Assembly (NCBI RefSeq): GCF_052113225.1
Contig: NZ_JBFRCT010000012.1
Span: forward strand, 62,001 to 126,000
Direction of reading: 5' to 3'
From: Pristimantibacillus sp052113225
GTDB lineage: Bacteria > Bacillota > Bacilli > Paenibacillales > Paenibacillaceae
DNA: 64,000 nucleotides
Under the pieces are notes generated by a model that had not been told where the DNA came from, ran no database searches, and saw only the letters and a program-made list of their open reading frames with translations. The position numbers were made by a program, and so were the translations under genes. Shown here piece after piece: positions 9,965 to 19,532 of this stretch. Every line of letters begins with the position of its first letter. The first letter of the stretch is position 1.

Positions 9965-12556
9965 ATGTTATTCTCTGAACCTATCCTATTAAAGACAAAG
10001 ATTAGACTTCCTGTTGTAAAAGAAAATTTGGTCCACCGTGAGAGATTACTTGGGTCATTGGAGCATGGCATGAAGGGGCGTTTAATTACGATTTGTGCTC
10101 CCGCAGGTTCGGGCAAGTCAACGTTAATTGCACAGTGGGCACAACTTGCAAGTATACGAACCGCGTGGGTATCGCTTGATGAAAGAGATAACGATACTGT
10201 CCGTTTCTGGCGTTATGTTGTAAATGCCTACATCGAATCGGGACAGCCATCATTGATTGAATCGCTTTCCGTTGTTGCAGCTCTAGTGGCAGGCTCAACG
10301 TTGAACGCGGTTATTGACACGTTATTAAATGAGCTTACAGCTGTGCAAGAGCCGATTGCTCTTGTGCTGGATGACTATCATCATCTTCAGCTTGCCGATA
10401 TACATAACAGCTTAACTTATTTTATCGACTATTTGCCTGCCCATCATCGGATTATTATTGCAAGCCGTGGAGAAATCTCCTTCGACGCTGCCAAATGGCT
10501 GGCAAGAGGAGAGCGGACTGATATCGGCATGCAGCAGCTGCAATTTACGCAAGAAGAGACACATCAATTTTGTAGAGCAGCGGGAATTGTTCTCGAGCAA
10601 AGACATGCAAATATGCTGGTTGAAAAAACAGAAGGATGGATTGTAGGACTTCAGCTAGCCTCGATTTCGCTTCAAGCACAGCAGGATATTGACCACATGA
10701 TCGTAGGCTTTGATGGCAGCAATGATAAGGTCTCCTCGTATTTGTTTCAGGAGGTGCTCGATAAGCTGCCGTCAGAGATAACGGATTTTTTACTGCAAAC
10801 TTGTGTATTTGACCGAATGGATGCAGAGGTTTGCGACAAAGCCTTTCGCCGATCTGACAGCAGGGACATGCTGGAGAAGCTGCGTGCTTTGAATTTATTC
10901 GTCATTCGGCTTGATGATCGTAACGGTTGGGTAAGATATCATTCGTTGTTTGCCGAATTTTTGAGGAACCGTCTCTGTTCACGAAGCCGAAAGCTATGGC
11001 TGGACTATCATCATAAGGCAAGCCAGGCTTTTGCTGAACGAGGTATGCTGGATAAAGCGATTGATCATGCCATTTCAAGTGAAAGATACAACGAAGCAGC
11101 AGAGAGGCTGGAGGCGTATATTCCGGATGCACTTAAGCAAGGGGAGCTTGCTTCTTTACTCGAACGTATTCAGTTAGTTGCTGCACATGTTCCGTTAACA
11201 GCGAGGCTATTGATGTATCAGGCGTTTGCGTTTATGTTGATGGGGCAAATGCATTTTTCCGCAGAAACCGTTGAGAAGCTGGAACTGAAATATGAGCAAT
11301 CGGAGCTCGCTGAAGAGCTTGAGCCGCTCAAGGGTGGTATGCTGTTCCTTCAATCGAACCTGCTCTTTTATACCGGCCGTTACGAGCAGTGGGATTCGTT
11401 TGTTGGATATCGTCTTCATGGTGTACTGCCGGAGGATCCCATCTTCTACAATTTTAACTACAATATGATCGAGCCACTTGTGAGACGGACCGCTTTTGGT
11501 TTGAAAGGAGTCCTATCTGCAGATACGGAGAGGATTGGGCAACGGTTTGTTTCAGTGCTGGAACGGCATGGCTGGGGTCATTCCCTAATCAATCTGTACG
11601 TTGTACAGGCGTTATGTGAAGGTTATTACGAATGGAACAGACTAGGTGATAGTCTTCAATTAGTTAGAAAAATAGAGCAGTCCGACCGGGCTAGACAAAC
11701 GGCAGGCTTGTTTGTACCAAACCGGATTACGCTTGCGCGCATTCATGCTGCTTCAGGACATTTTCTACAGGCTCATGAAGCGCTCGACGAGGCCGTTCAA
11801 TTGGCGGAGCAGCTTGGTGAATACCATTGGCTCTATCCACTTCGGGCAAATCGTGCACATCTCTATTTGAAGGAAGATAATTTGGCCGAAGGAAAAGCCG
11901 AGATTTCACAGCTGCGTCTATCCGATAGGATCCAGCCGGCCTCAAACCGTTGGTCCGAGTATACGGTATATGCACGTATTCTAACCGCTCAAGGCAAAAT
12001 GGGGGAAGCCATGCGGCAGCTTGACTGGATCAAGGGAGCTACCGAGCAGGAGCATTGTTTCCTCGTTCTGGCGGAGATCAGCATCGTGCAAGCCCTGACA
12101 GAATTCCAACGAGGCAATCGTGGGGCTGCGATTCAGCAATTGCATGAAGCGCTGGTTATTGGCGAGCCAAACGGCTATATTCGAAGCTTTGTTGATGAGG
12201 GGCCGCTGATGAGAAAGCTGCTGCTATCCTATATGGAGCAGCGTCAACGCGATACCGGACATGTCATTTGGGAAGGCGTTACGCTCGATTATATAGCCAA
12301 GCTGCTAGAATGCTTCCCGGAGCAAGAGACAGCTTCTCCTCAAGCAGTGACCCCTTTGGTTGAGCCGTTGACCGAGCAGGAGAGTTATATTTTACAATTG
12401 CTTGGACAAGGTGCTCCTAACCGGCAAATTGCAGCCAAGCTGGCTTTGACAGAAGGTACTGTTAAGGTATATTTATCCCGGATCTATGCTAAGCTTGGGG
12501 TCTCATCAAGGACACAGGCTTTAGCTGCGGCACGTCAACTAAATTGGATGGAATAA
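9965..12556 (+). CDS. LuxR-family transcriptional regulator, MalT-like STAND ATPase
   Basis: An 863-residue large ATP-binding LuxR-type activator. The N-terminal Walker A is APAGSGKST (residues 45-53). A Walker B-like segment is ALVLDDYHHL. The middle is a helical TPR-like region typical of MalT sensor domains, and the C-terminal 65 residues form a LuxR helix-turn-helix (LTEQESYILQLLGQG, then RQIAAKLALTEGTVKVYLSRI). MalT-type proteins bind ATP plus an inducer and activate transcription as multimers, often of sugar-use genes. The AraC regulator gene follows 18 bases later, so both are likely co-transcribed, and the GH27 gene lies next. The inducer is unknown. A role in controlling the neighbouring glycosidase is inferred from position only. 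Confidence 0.93.
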   Translation: MLFSEPILLKTKIRLPVVKENLVHRERLLGSLEHGMKGRLITICAPAGSGKSTLIAQWAQLASIRTAWVSLDERDNDTVRFWRYVVNAYIESGQPSLIESLSVVAALVAGSTLNAVIDTLLNELTAVQEPIALVLDDYHHLQLADIHNSLTYFIDYLPAHHRIIIASRGEISFDAAKWLARGERTDIGMQQLQFTQEETHQFCRAAGIVLEQRHANMLVEKTEGWIVGLQLASISLQAQQDIDHMIVGFDGSNDKVSSYLFQEVLDKLPSEITDFLLQTCVFDRMDAEVCDKAFRRSDSRDMLEKLRALNLFVIRLDDRNGWVRYHSLFAEFLRNRLCSRSRKLWLDYHHKASQAFAERGMLDKAIDHAISSERYNEAAERLEAYIPDALKQGELASLLERIQLVAAHVPLTARLLMYQAFAFMLMGQMHFSAETVEKLELKYEQSELAEELEPLKGGMLFLQSNLLFYTGRYEQWDSFVGYRLHGVLPEDPIFYNFNYNMIEPLVRRTAFGLKGVLSADTERIGQRFVSVLERHGWGHSLINLYVVQALCEGYYEWNRLGDSLQLVRKIEQSDRARQTAGLFVPNRITLARIHAASGHFLQAHEALDEAVQLAEQLGEYHWLYPLRANRAHLYLKEDNLAEGKAEISQLRLSDRIQPASNRWSEYTVYARILTAQGKMGEAMRQLDWIKGATEQEHCFLVLAEISIVQALTEFQRGNRGAAIQQLHEALVIGEPNGYIRSFVDEGPLMRKLLLSYMEQRQRDTGHVIWEGVTLDYIAKLLECFPEQETASPQAVTPLVEPLTEQESYILQLLGQGAPNRQIAAKLALTEGTVKVYLSRIYAKLGVSSRTQALAAARQLNWME

Positions 12557-12574
12557 GTGAGTGGAGGATAGGCG

Positions 12575-13444
12575 ATGAACAACGAGACAGGAACGTTTGG
12601 ATTTCGCTTGACTACACCTGACCAGTTAGCGCTTTGCAACCTGTTTGCGATTGGCAGGGATTACATAAAAGATCCGCATTACCGCTGGGACGGATTAATT
12701 CGGACAGATGGTCCGCTTCTATTGTTTCAATATACGCTGGATGGAGAAGGTATCTTTGAGACGGACAAAGAGACCTATCGCATTAAGACAGGACAAGCCT
12801 TTATGACCGAAATTCCCGGTAATCACCGTTATTATTTTCCGAAAGGCGGGACGCATTGGTCCTTCGTGTTTGTGCTTATTCGTCCGTCCCTAATCCTGCC
12901 CAACTGGGAGGAAGCGAAGAAGCATCTAGGGGAGACACCAACTCTGCCGTCTTCGAGCAGACCCATCCGCTTGCTTCAAAGAATGTGGGAGGAAGCGCAG
13001 GCAGGACGGATTAAGGAGCCTTATTCGGCATCTTCTTATGTTTATCAATTTATTTCTGAGCTTTGCCGGTTTGCGTTCACATCGGATGATGACCGTAATG
13101 AATGGCCGCAGAAGGTGAATGAGGCTGTGGTATATATCGATTCTCATTACGAAAATATGATTAGTCTCGATCAATTAGCCGATAAGCTGGACTTGTCCAA
13201 ATATCATCTGCTGCGAGTATTTTCGAAGACCGTTGGCATGTCGCCCAACCATTATTTAAATCAGGTTCGGATTAAGGCAGCCATGCGTTTACTGCGTGAG
13301 ACGGAATGGAGTATAGAGCGGATTGCAGAACAGGTTGGTTATTCCGGCGGGAGTTATTTTATTAAATGGTTTCGGAAGATCACAGGGGAGACTCCAGGGA
13401 ATTTCCGTATTGGCGTCAATTATAATCATGTTTACTTAGATTAG
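12575..13444 (+). CDS. AraC-family transcriptional regulator
   Basis: A 289-residue AraC/XylS-type DNA-binding protein. The N-terminal 160 residues resemble the cupin-like sugar-sensing domain (GPLLLFQYTLDGEG, KTGQAFMTEIPGNHRYYFP). The C-terminal 100 residues contain two helix-turn-helix units: SLDQLADKLDLSKYHLLRVFSKTVGMSP and SIERIAEQVGYSGGSYFIKWFRKITGETP. GGAGG lies upstream of ATG 12575. It sits 18 bases after the MalT-like gene and 138 bases before the GH27 glycosidase gene on the same strand, so it probably regulates that enzyme in response to a sugar. The ligand is not identifiable from sequence. Confidence 0.93.
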   Translation: MNNETGTFGFRLTTPDQLALCNLFAIGRDYIKDPHYRWDGLIRTDGPLLLFQYTLDGEGIFETDKETYRIKTGQAFMTEIPGNHRYYFPKGGTHWSFVFVLIRPSLILPNWEEAKKHLGETPTLPSSSRPIRLLQRMWEEAQAGRIKEPYSASSYVYQFISELCRFAFTSDDDRNEWPQKVNEAVVYIDSHYENMISLDQLADKLDLSKYHLLRVFSKTVGMSPNHYLNQVRIKAAMRLLRETEWSIERIAEQVGYSGGSYFIKWFRKITGETPGNFRIGVNYNHVYLD

Positions 13445-13582
13445 AAAAATTAAGTTTAATAAGCCGCAATATATTACTATGATTGATGCTAGATTACTGT
13501 AGAAACCTCATTCTTCTTGGACGTAATATAGAAGTATAAGAGCAATTCATTTCTATTACGTATACAGGAGGATTTCATCTAT

Positions 13583-14863
13583 ATGAAGCATCATACTTTT
13601 GCACAGACACCACCGATGGGTTGGAATAGTTGGGATTGTTACGGAGCAACCGTAAGGGAAGAGGAAGTTCGCGGCAATGCTGACTATATGGCGGACAATC
13701 TTAAAGCCTATGGATGGGAATATGTTGTTGTTGATATCCAATGGTATGAGCCAGGAGCAGTATCGGATTTGTACCGTCCTTTCGTTAGATTGGAAATGGA
13801 TAATTACTCACGGCTTATTCCAGCTGTAAATCGATTCCCGTCTTCGGAAGGTGGACAAGGCTTCAAGCCCCTATCGGATTATGTGCATAGCCTTGGATTA
13901 AAGTTTGGTATTCATATTATGCGTGGTATTCCACGTCAGGCCGTACATGATAATACACCAATAAAAGGTATCAATGTGACGGCTCGCGATATCGCCCATA
14001 CCTGCTCCTTCTGCGGTTGGAATACGGACATGTATGGTGTAGATGCATCCAAAGAAGGCGCACAAGAGTATTATAATTCGCTCTTCGAGATGTACGCGGA
14101 GTGGGGTGTTGACTATATTAAAGTGGATGACATTGCCGATTCCTGGCTGCATGGTGGGGCGCATCTTGGAGAAATCGAACTGATTCGCAAAGCAATTGAT
14201 CATGTTGGACGTCCTATGGTCCTCAGCCTCTCGCCAGGTCCAGCTCCAGTGAAGCATGCTGATTTCTTAGAAGACAATGCGAATTTATGGCGGATGACTG
14301 ATGATTTCTGGGATCGTTGGCCGCTTCTTCTAGATATGTTCGATCGCTGCAAAACGTGGGAGGGCCGTCCCAAGCCAGGCAATTGGCCGGACTGCGATAT
14401 GCTTCCGCTCGGACGAATTGGTGTTCGCTGCTCGCATCCTGACCGGATGACGAACTTTACGCGTGATGAGCAGCTGACCATGATGACTCTCTGGTCGATA
14501 TTCCGTTCTCCTCTTATGATGGGCGGCGAGATGCGTGATAATGATGAATGGACGTTATCGCTGTTAACGAATAAAGATGTTCTGCACCTGCATCGCAACA
14601 GCTTTGGGGCACATCAAGTAATGCGGGCTGGAGACCGTGTTGTTTGGGCGGCTGAAGGTAGTGATGGCGAACGATATGCGGCTTTGTTCAATACAGGTGA
14701 AGAAGCGGCGGAAGTTACTGTGGCCTTCAGTGACTTGGGTCTTCACGAAGCAGCGAGTGTGAAAAACTTGTGGAGTGGTGAAAATATCGGAATCGTATCC
14801 GGTGCTTTATCGGCTAACATTCCAGCCCATGGAGCGGCATTGTATAGACTTACAAGAGATTAA
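13583..14863 (+). CDS. Glycoside hydrolase family 27 (alpha-galactosidase-like)
   Basis: A 426-residue retaining glycosidase. The (beta/alpha)8 domain begins with the GH27 hallmark TPPMGWNSWDCYG. The likely nucleophile is Asp182 in DYIKVDD and the acid/base is Asp241 in LWRMTDDFWD. A C-terminal beta-sandwich ends with HGAALYRL. No signal peptide is present, so the enzyme should act in the cytoplasm on imported oligosaccharides. GH27 includes alpha-galactosidases, beta-L-arabinopyranosidases and isomaltodextranases. The motif YIKVDD, rather than the YLKYDN of classical alpha-galactosidases, leaves the exact sugar open. Two regulators precede it, and a Ytf-type furanose importer with its own sensor lies downstream, which fits use of galactose- or arabinose-decorated plant polymers. 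AGGAGG sits upstream of the start. Confidence 0.88.
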   Translation: MKHHTFAQTPPMGWNSWDCYGATVREEEVRGNADYMADNLKAYGWEYVVVDIQWYEPGAVSDLYRPFVRLEMDNYSRLIPAVNRFPSSEGGQGFKPLSDYVHSLGLKFGIHIMRGIPRQAVHDNTPIKGINVTARDIAHTCSFCGWNTDMYGVDASKEGAQEYYNSLFEMYAEWGVDYIKVDDIADSWLHGGAHLGEIELIRKAIDHVGRPMVLSLSPGPAPVKHADFLEDNANLWRMTDDFWDRWPLLLDMFDRCKTWEGRPKPGNWPDCDMLPLGRIGVRCSHPDRMTNFTRDEQLTMMTLWSIFRSPLMMGGEMRDNDEWTLSLLTNKDVLHLHRNSFGAHQVMRAGDRVVWAAEGSDGERYAALFNTGEEAAEVTVAFSDLGLHEAASVKNLWSGENIGIVSGALSANIPAHGAALYRLTRD

Positions 14864-14866
14864 GTA

Positions 14867-14905
14867 AAACGGCGGGTTCCCTCGGGAACCCGCCGTTTCC
14901 TATTA
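14867..14905. terminator. Strong bidirectional terminator between convergent genes
   Basis: AAACGGCGGGTTCC and GGAACCCGCCGTTT form a perfect 14-bp stem with a CTCG loop. A/T-rich flanks on both sides let it serve the GH27 gene and the opposing binding-protein gene. Confidence 0.93.
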
Positions 14906-15874
14906 TTCCAGATGTGCTTTGTTTACTTCTTTTATACCCGTATCGATAAACGAATCGACCTGTTCACCCTTGCTCGCTTGGAGCAAGGTTTCCAGAATTA
15001 CTCTTCCCCAATCCGCTTCGTTCTGCGATATAACAGCAGCTAGCTGGCCGTTGATTAAAGCGTCATTGCCGGTAGTGGTGACTCCCATCGAAATAGCAAG
15101 CCGGTTTAATCCTTTGGCTTTCCAAATAAGCGTAGAAGCGGATGCAGAAATATAATCCAGTCCCACCATCGCATCAAATTGAGGATGAGCGTCAATCATG
15201 CTCTCGATATCATTCATCGCTTGATCTTCACTGCCTTTGTTATGATGGACCTCAAGAACATCAATGGAAGACTCACGATTCAGATAGTCTAAGAAGCCTT
15301 GTAGACGTTGTTTCATCCCCAGCATTTCCTCCATACCATTCTCTACGATAATCATTCCTTTGTTGCCAAGCAGGTGACTGATGGTCATCGCACTTTGCCT
15401 GCCTGTCAGAAAGTTATCCGCACCAATATAAGCGGTTCGATTACTGTCTGGAGCATCCGATTCAAAGGTAACAACGGGTATTCCTGCAGCCAATGCTTTA
15501 TTAATAACCGGAGTTAAGGCTTCAGAATCTACAGGCGAGATCGCGATCCCATCGATCTCCTGTTTGATCATGGATTCCATAATGCGGATCTGTTGTTCCG
15601 TATTTGCTTCATCCGGCGCATTTACGATAAGTGCCACATTATTGTTATCTGCTGTCTCGCTTGCGGTAAGGGTAATCATTTCATAAGTTGGGTAAGTCAT
15701 GGGATAAATAATGCCAAAGGTTTTTGTTTTGGAATGGCTGGCATTAGGAGGAGAAGGAGAGTTGTCAGCTTGAGACTGCAGGCGATCATCACTCCCGCCG
15801 CTGAAACAACCACTTAATACAGCGATCATGATAGCAGCGAGGCTAATCATCGTCAGCTTGCGGTTACGAATCAT
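14903..15874 (-). CDS. RbsB-like sugar-binding lipoprotein, third part of a sensor system
   Basis: A 323-residue extracytoplasmic binding protein of the peripl_BP_4 (RbsB-like) type. The N-terminus has a lipoprotein signal with lipobox LSGC, then a Ser/Pro/Asn-rich linker. The mature part shows family segments such as IDGIAISPVDSEALTPVINKALAAGIPVVTFESD and TAYIGADNFLTGRQ. Its start overlaps the stop of the response-regulator gene by 4 bases (ATGA), so it belongs to the kinase/regulator operon rather than to a transporter. That arrangement resembles the three-component systems in which a binding protein presents a sugar to a YesM/LytS-type kinase, such as XylFII-LytS-YesN. It is the last gene of the operon, whereas the binding protein is often first. 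The ligand is unknown. A furanose or pentose is suggested by the divergent importer. Confidence 0.88.
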   Translation of the reverse strand: MIRNRKLTMISLAAIMIAVLSGCFSGGSDDRLQSQADNSPSPPNASHSKTKTFGIIYPMTYPTYEMITLTASETADNNNVALIVNAPDEANTEQQIRIMESMIKQEIDGIAISPVDSEALTPVINKALAAGIPVVTFESDAPDSNRTAYIGADNFLTGRQSAMTISHLLGNKGMIIVENGMEEMLGMKQRLQGFLDYLNRESSIDVLEVHHNKGSEDQAMNDIESMIDAHPQFDAMVGLDYISASASTLIWKAKGLNRLAISMGVTTTGNDALINGQLAAVISQNEADWGRVILETLLQASKGEQVDSFIDTGIKEVNKAHLE

Positions 15875-17454
15875 GCCGTTTCATCCTTTTCTAATTCCTG
15901 CAGCCTGCCTTTGTGATCATCGGCTCCTTGATTCCGGTATTCTTTTGGGGTCATGCCAGTCATTTTCTTGAATAGATTCGAGAAATAATGCGGATCATTG
16001 TAGCCAACTTCGAATGCAATCTCAAATGATTTGCTGCGAGTTGTCTTGAGCAGCTCCATTGCTTTGCCAATTCTGATCTGTGTTAAATATTCGGTAAGCG
16101 TCTGTCCAGTTTCCTGGCTGAACACTTTACTTAGATGGCTAGGGCTGATCCGGACATGATTGGCTATGACCTTCAAGGATAACTGTTCATTGTTATATTG
16201 ACTCATGACGTACTCTTTAACCTGATTGATGACATCCCCATATTTATCAGATGATTCTGCCCGCCATTGCCACAGCTCCTGATACAGATTACAAAGGTAT
16301 TCGCAGCAATCTTCCCAGGTTGCAATTTTCTTAATCTCCTGCTGCAGACAGCCTATGCTGCCGCTTGGATCTACTCCCGTTCGGAATGACTGCTTGGCAA
16401 CACGATACGCCTCCAAGGTAAGATCATTTAACAGGTAGAAGCCGTAAGGGGAGGCCTTCCAATTCAATTGCTTTAATTCCACCGCGAATTCACGGACGAA
16501 TGAATCTCTTTGGGCAGGAACACCAATCTTCAGAAACTCAAGAAATAGATGGCGGTCGAGTACAATATCGACGGATACATGGAACTCGCTTAATGTTGCT
16601 TTGTTGAGCTCCGTTAATCGGTTCATATATTTATCCTCCTCCGCTTCGAGATAGGAGAAATGAATCCCTTGAATACGTTCCTGCAAGCTGCCGATACCGG
16701 TGTAAATCTCAACACCAAATTGGTTTTCGAGCTCAGTACGGATCTTGCCGCTGACAGCTTTTAGTTCGCTCGCAATGTCATCTGCCGTATTGCCCTTCAA
16801 GATACAGACGAGCTCCGTTCGGCTGCGAAAGAAGGATAAGCATTCTACCAGCGGAGCCAACTGTCGTTCAAGTTCATTTCGTATGCTTGTAATCGTCATG
16901 GAATCCGCCGAATCTTTACACCTAATATCCAGAGTCGCCACTGCATAGAAGCGGGAAGACAATGAAACGTTCAGCTCCTTGGCAGATTCAATGGCCTCCG
17001 AGGTGCCAATTAATCCTCCGCATAAGTCGGCTAATAATCGCTCCTTTGTTATAGACTGACTCTTTTGCCGCTTCTGCTCCTCGTCAATTTTGGCGCTTAC
17101 CTTCTGAAGGATCTGAATGAGCTCTGATGCGCTGATTGGTTTCAGGCAGTAGTCCTCAACGCCAAGCCGAATCGCATCCTGCGCATAACGAAATTCATCA
17201 TGACCGCTCATTATGATCACTTTCATATTAGGCATCTGTTTACGAACAATTGCGGTTAATTCCAGTCCGTCCATAAAAGGCATCTTGATATCGGTAATGA
17301 GAATATCCGGTTGATATTCCTCAATCAGAGGCAGGGCAACTTCTCCATCAGATGCATCACCGCAGTAGATGAATCCTTCCTTCGTCCAGTCCACACAATT
17401 CCGGATGTTTTCCCGGATCAAAATCTCATCATCAACGATCATCACTTTTTTCAT
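15871..17454 (-). CDS. YesN-type response regulator with AraC DNA-binding domain
   Basis: About 527 residues. The N-terminal receiver domain has the acidic pair in MIVDDE, the phosphorylation site Asp55 in ILITDIKMPFMDG and the conserved Lys in YCLKPIS. A middle region of about 250 residues is typical of YesN. The C-terminal AraC domain has SLKVIANHVRISPSHLSKVFSQETGQTLTEYL and SFEIAFEVGYNDPHYFSNLFKKMTGMTPKEYR. ATG 17454 is preferred because the AAGGA site directly abuts ATG 17466 but is about 11 bases from 17454. The gene begins within 20 bases of the kinase stop and overlaps the binding-lipoprotein gene, giving a kinase-regulator-sensor operon. The likely target is the divergent ytf importer operon, inferred from position. 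Confidence 0.94.
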   Translation of the reverse strand: MKKVMIVDDEILIRENIRNCVDWTKEGFIYCGDASDGEVALPLIEEYQPDILITDIKMPFMDGLELTAIVRKQMPNMKVIIMSGHDEFRYAQDAIRLGVEDYCLKPISASELIQILQKVSAKIDEEQKRQKSQSITKERLLADLCGGLIGTSEAIESAKELNVSLSSRFYAVATLDIRCKDSADSMTITSIRNELERQLAPLVECLSFFRSRTELVCILKGNTADDIASELKAVSGKIRTELENQFGVEIYTGIGSLQERIQGIHFSYLEAEEDKYMNRLTELNKATLSEFHVSVDIVLDRHLFLEFLKIGVPAQRDSFVREFAVELKQLNWKASPYGFYLLNDLTLEAYRVAKQSFRTGVDPSGSIGCLQQEIKKIATWEDCCEYLCNLYQELWQWRAESSDKYGDVINQVKEYVMSQYNNEQLSLKVIANHVRISPSHLSKVFSQETGQTLTEYLTQIRIGKAMELLKTTRSKSFEIAFEVGYNDPHYFSNLFKKMTGMTPKEYRNQGADDHKGRLQELEKDETA

Positions 17455-17468
17455 CGTTATGACCATCC

Positions 17469-19262
17469 TTATTTTTTTGGAATGCGAATCGATATTTTAC
17501 TGCCTTCTTTGTGAATACTTTCCATTTCAATCCCGTAAGGCAGGCCGAAATATAATCGTATTCGATGATGAACATTTAGTAGACCAAATCCGCCTTCATC
17601 GTCGTCCTGCTTGGGAGTAAGAGAATCAATCGGCATCTCCAATTCCTTCTGCAGCTGTGCCAGCCTCTCTGGAGTCATCCCGATCCCATTGTCTTCAATG
17701 GTCAGAATAATATCCCGTTCCTGGGCATAGCCAACAATTCGAATCATGCCTTGGCCGCGTTTGTTTTTGATGCCGTGGTAGATCGCATTCTCAATCAACG
17801 GCTGCAGGGTCATTTTCATAATCGGATACACTTGCAGCTCAGGATCAACGACCATCTCATATTGCAAAATATCATGATATCTCATTTGCTGAATGACCAA
17901 ATAATTATGTGCATGCTCGAGTTCCGTCTTAATCGATACCCAATCACGGCCTTTGTTCAAACTAAGACGGAAGAACCGAGACAACGCCTTAACCAGCTTG
18001 ATAACGCTTTCTTTTTTCTCTGCTTCAGCCATCCAAATAATCGAATCTAAGGTGTTATACAAAAAATGAGGGTTAATTTGAGCTTGGAGGGTTCGAAGCT
18101 CTGCCATCTGCTTTTGTTCCTGTTCACGCCTGTTTTTGTCGATTAAGCTCTTAATCTCTTCGATCATAATATTGAAGCTGTTGCCAAGATCAGCAATCTC
18201 GTCGGTCCCCGTTGGTGTAACCTTCGCATCGAGGTAGCCATTAGCAGCCTTCCGCATCTTGTTCATTAGAATCTGAATCGGCAAAGTAAGACGGTTGGTC
18301 AGGAAGAAGTAAAGCGTCAGAGCAAAGATTGCACTAAGCACTACACTTACGATAATAAGCTGGCGGATCCCATTGGCTTCCGCAATAATCTCCTGAAACG
18401 GAACGACACCAACAATTTTCCATCCAGTGATTTCGGAAGTGCTGTAAACAATAAATTGAGGCTTTGATTTGGTTGACAGAACAAAGCTGTCATTCTGCGC
18501 GGTCATGGGCTCTTCTGCAATTTGTTCCAGTATAGTGCGAGAAGCACTGGAAGATTGGGGTTGGAAGACTGTCTCGCCATAATGATCATTAATATAGAAG
18601 AAGCCTGTTTTGCCAATAACGGTATTCGCTAGAAAATCATCAATCATGGCTTCATTCAGATCAATGATGATAAAGCCAATGACTTCATGAGTGATACGCT
18701 GCTTAACAGCAGCAATAATGGATAGAGCATTCTGGCCTGGATAAGTAAAGCCGTCCAATCGATTAAGGTCGGAGTAAGCAGATTCCGGAATTCTTAATAT
18801 GGCATCAGGATATTGGGTTAAATATTGAAAGTACGGATTCCGAAGCGGGTTACGGTCAAGCTGAAATACACCTTTCCGTTCACTGATGCCTTTGCCATAG
18901 AAGTTCACCATCGATATATTGAGGACCTTGTCATACTTGTAGGTTTCACGGTAGAACTTGAAGGTCTGAAGGATTGATTTGGCATCCTCATACGTTTCAG
19001 ATTGGGAGTATAGAAACTGGAGCACCTGCGGGTTTTTCCCCATTTCCAATATTCTCTCGGTATCCCCAAATAAATTGTCCATATTACGGGCTAGTTGGTC
19101 AGCAACCAACTGGGTTGATGCTTTACTATGATCGGATACGGTGTTGTAGGATTTCTGATAGGAGATAAGTCCAACCACAAGTAAGGGGACTGCGGTAAGA
19201 ATAATAAACATGCTCAGCAATTTAGCCCTAAGGCTTGAAGTGATCCACTTGATGAGCTTCAT
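17469..19262 (-). CDS. YesM-type sensor histidine kinase
   Basis: A 597-residue membrane kinase. Transmembrane segment 1 is at about 12-35 and segment 2 at about 285-307, enclosing a dCache-like extracellular sensor of about 250 residues. A HAMP linker follows, then a His_kinase domain with the phospho-acceptor His399 in LQAQINPHFLYNTLDS. The HATPase domain has N-box PLIENAIYHGIKNK, G1 box IEDNGIGM and G2 box GGFGLLNVHHRIRLYFG. ATG 19262 is preferred over an upstream start at 19304 because GGAGAGG lies 8 bases before it and the protein then begins with the usual MKLIKW cytoplasmic leader. First gene of a three-gene operon with a YesN regulator and a sugar-binding lipoprotein, divergent from the ytf importer. 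Confidence 0.94.
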   Translation of the reverse strand: MKLIKWITSSLRAKLLSMFIILTAVPLLVVGLISYQKSYNTVSDHSKASTQLVADQLARNMDNLFGDTERILEMGKNPQVLQFLYSQSETYEDAKSILQTFKFYRETYKYDKVLNISMVNFYGKGISERKGVFQLDRNPLRNPYFQYLTQYPDAILRIPESAYSDLNRLDGFTYPGQNALSIIAAVKQRITHEVIGFIIIDLNEAMIDDFLANTVIGKTGFFYINDHYGETVFQPQSSSASRTILEQIAEEPMTAQNDSFVLSTKSKPQFIVYSTSEITGWKIVGVVPFQEIIAEANGIRQLIIVSVVLSAIFALTLYFFLTNRLTLPIQILMNKMRKAANGYLDAKVTPTGTDEIADLGNSFNIMIEEIKSLIDKNRREQEQKQMAELRTLQAQINPHFLYNTLDSIIWMAEAEKKESVIKLVKALSRFFRLSLNKGRDWVSIKTELEHAHNYLVIQQMRYHDILQYEMVVDPELQVYPIMKMTLQPLIENAIYHGIKNKRGQGMIRIVGYAQERDIILTIEDNGIGMTPERLAQLQKELEMPIDSLTPKQDDDEGGFGLLNVHHRIRLYFGLPYGIEMESIHKEGSKISIRIPKK

Positions 19263-19327
19263 GAGTTGTTCCTCTCCATATAGATAATGAGATTGTTCCC
19301 CCACATAACAATTTATAAATTTTTTTC

Positions 19328-19336
19328 ATTATAGCA
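19328..19336 (-). promoter_or_regulatory. Putative extended -10 promoter of the sensor operon
   Basis: On the minus strand TGC precedes TATAAT (extended -10 TGn type), about 65 bases before the kinase start. The 270-base divergent region also holds a TTTCGCGAAA palindrome at 19378-19387. No clear sigma-A promoter is seen for the importer side, which fits activation by the response regulator. Confidence 0.5.
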
Positions 19337-19532
19337 TGTTTCTGTACGAATTTAAGAGATTCACGGAATAGTACACCTTTCGCGAAAAAAATTACACTTT
19401 ACTCTTTTGATGTCCGAGCTGTTGCCAAAAATTCTAAACCAAACTCGCATCTGACTCCATATTAGGCGAGTGAGGGGGCGGTCTATACTTAAGGCACGCC
19501 AAACATGGTGAACGAAAGGGAGGATTAACCAG

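Noticed and set aside
13445..13582. Promoter words TAATAT and TATAAG before the GH27 gene
   Set aside because: No -35 hexamer at a fitting distance. The gene may be read from the upstream regulators or need an activator.
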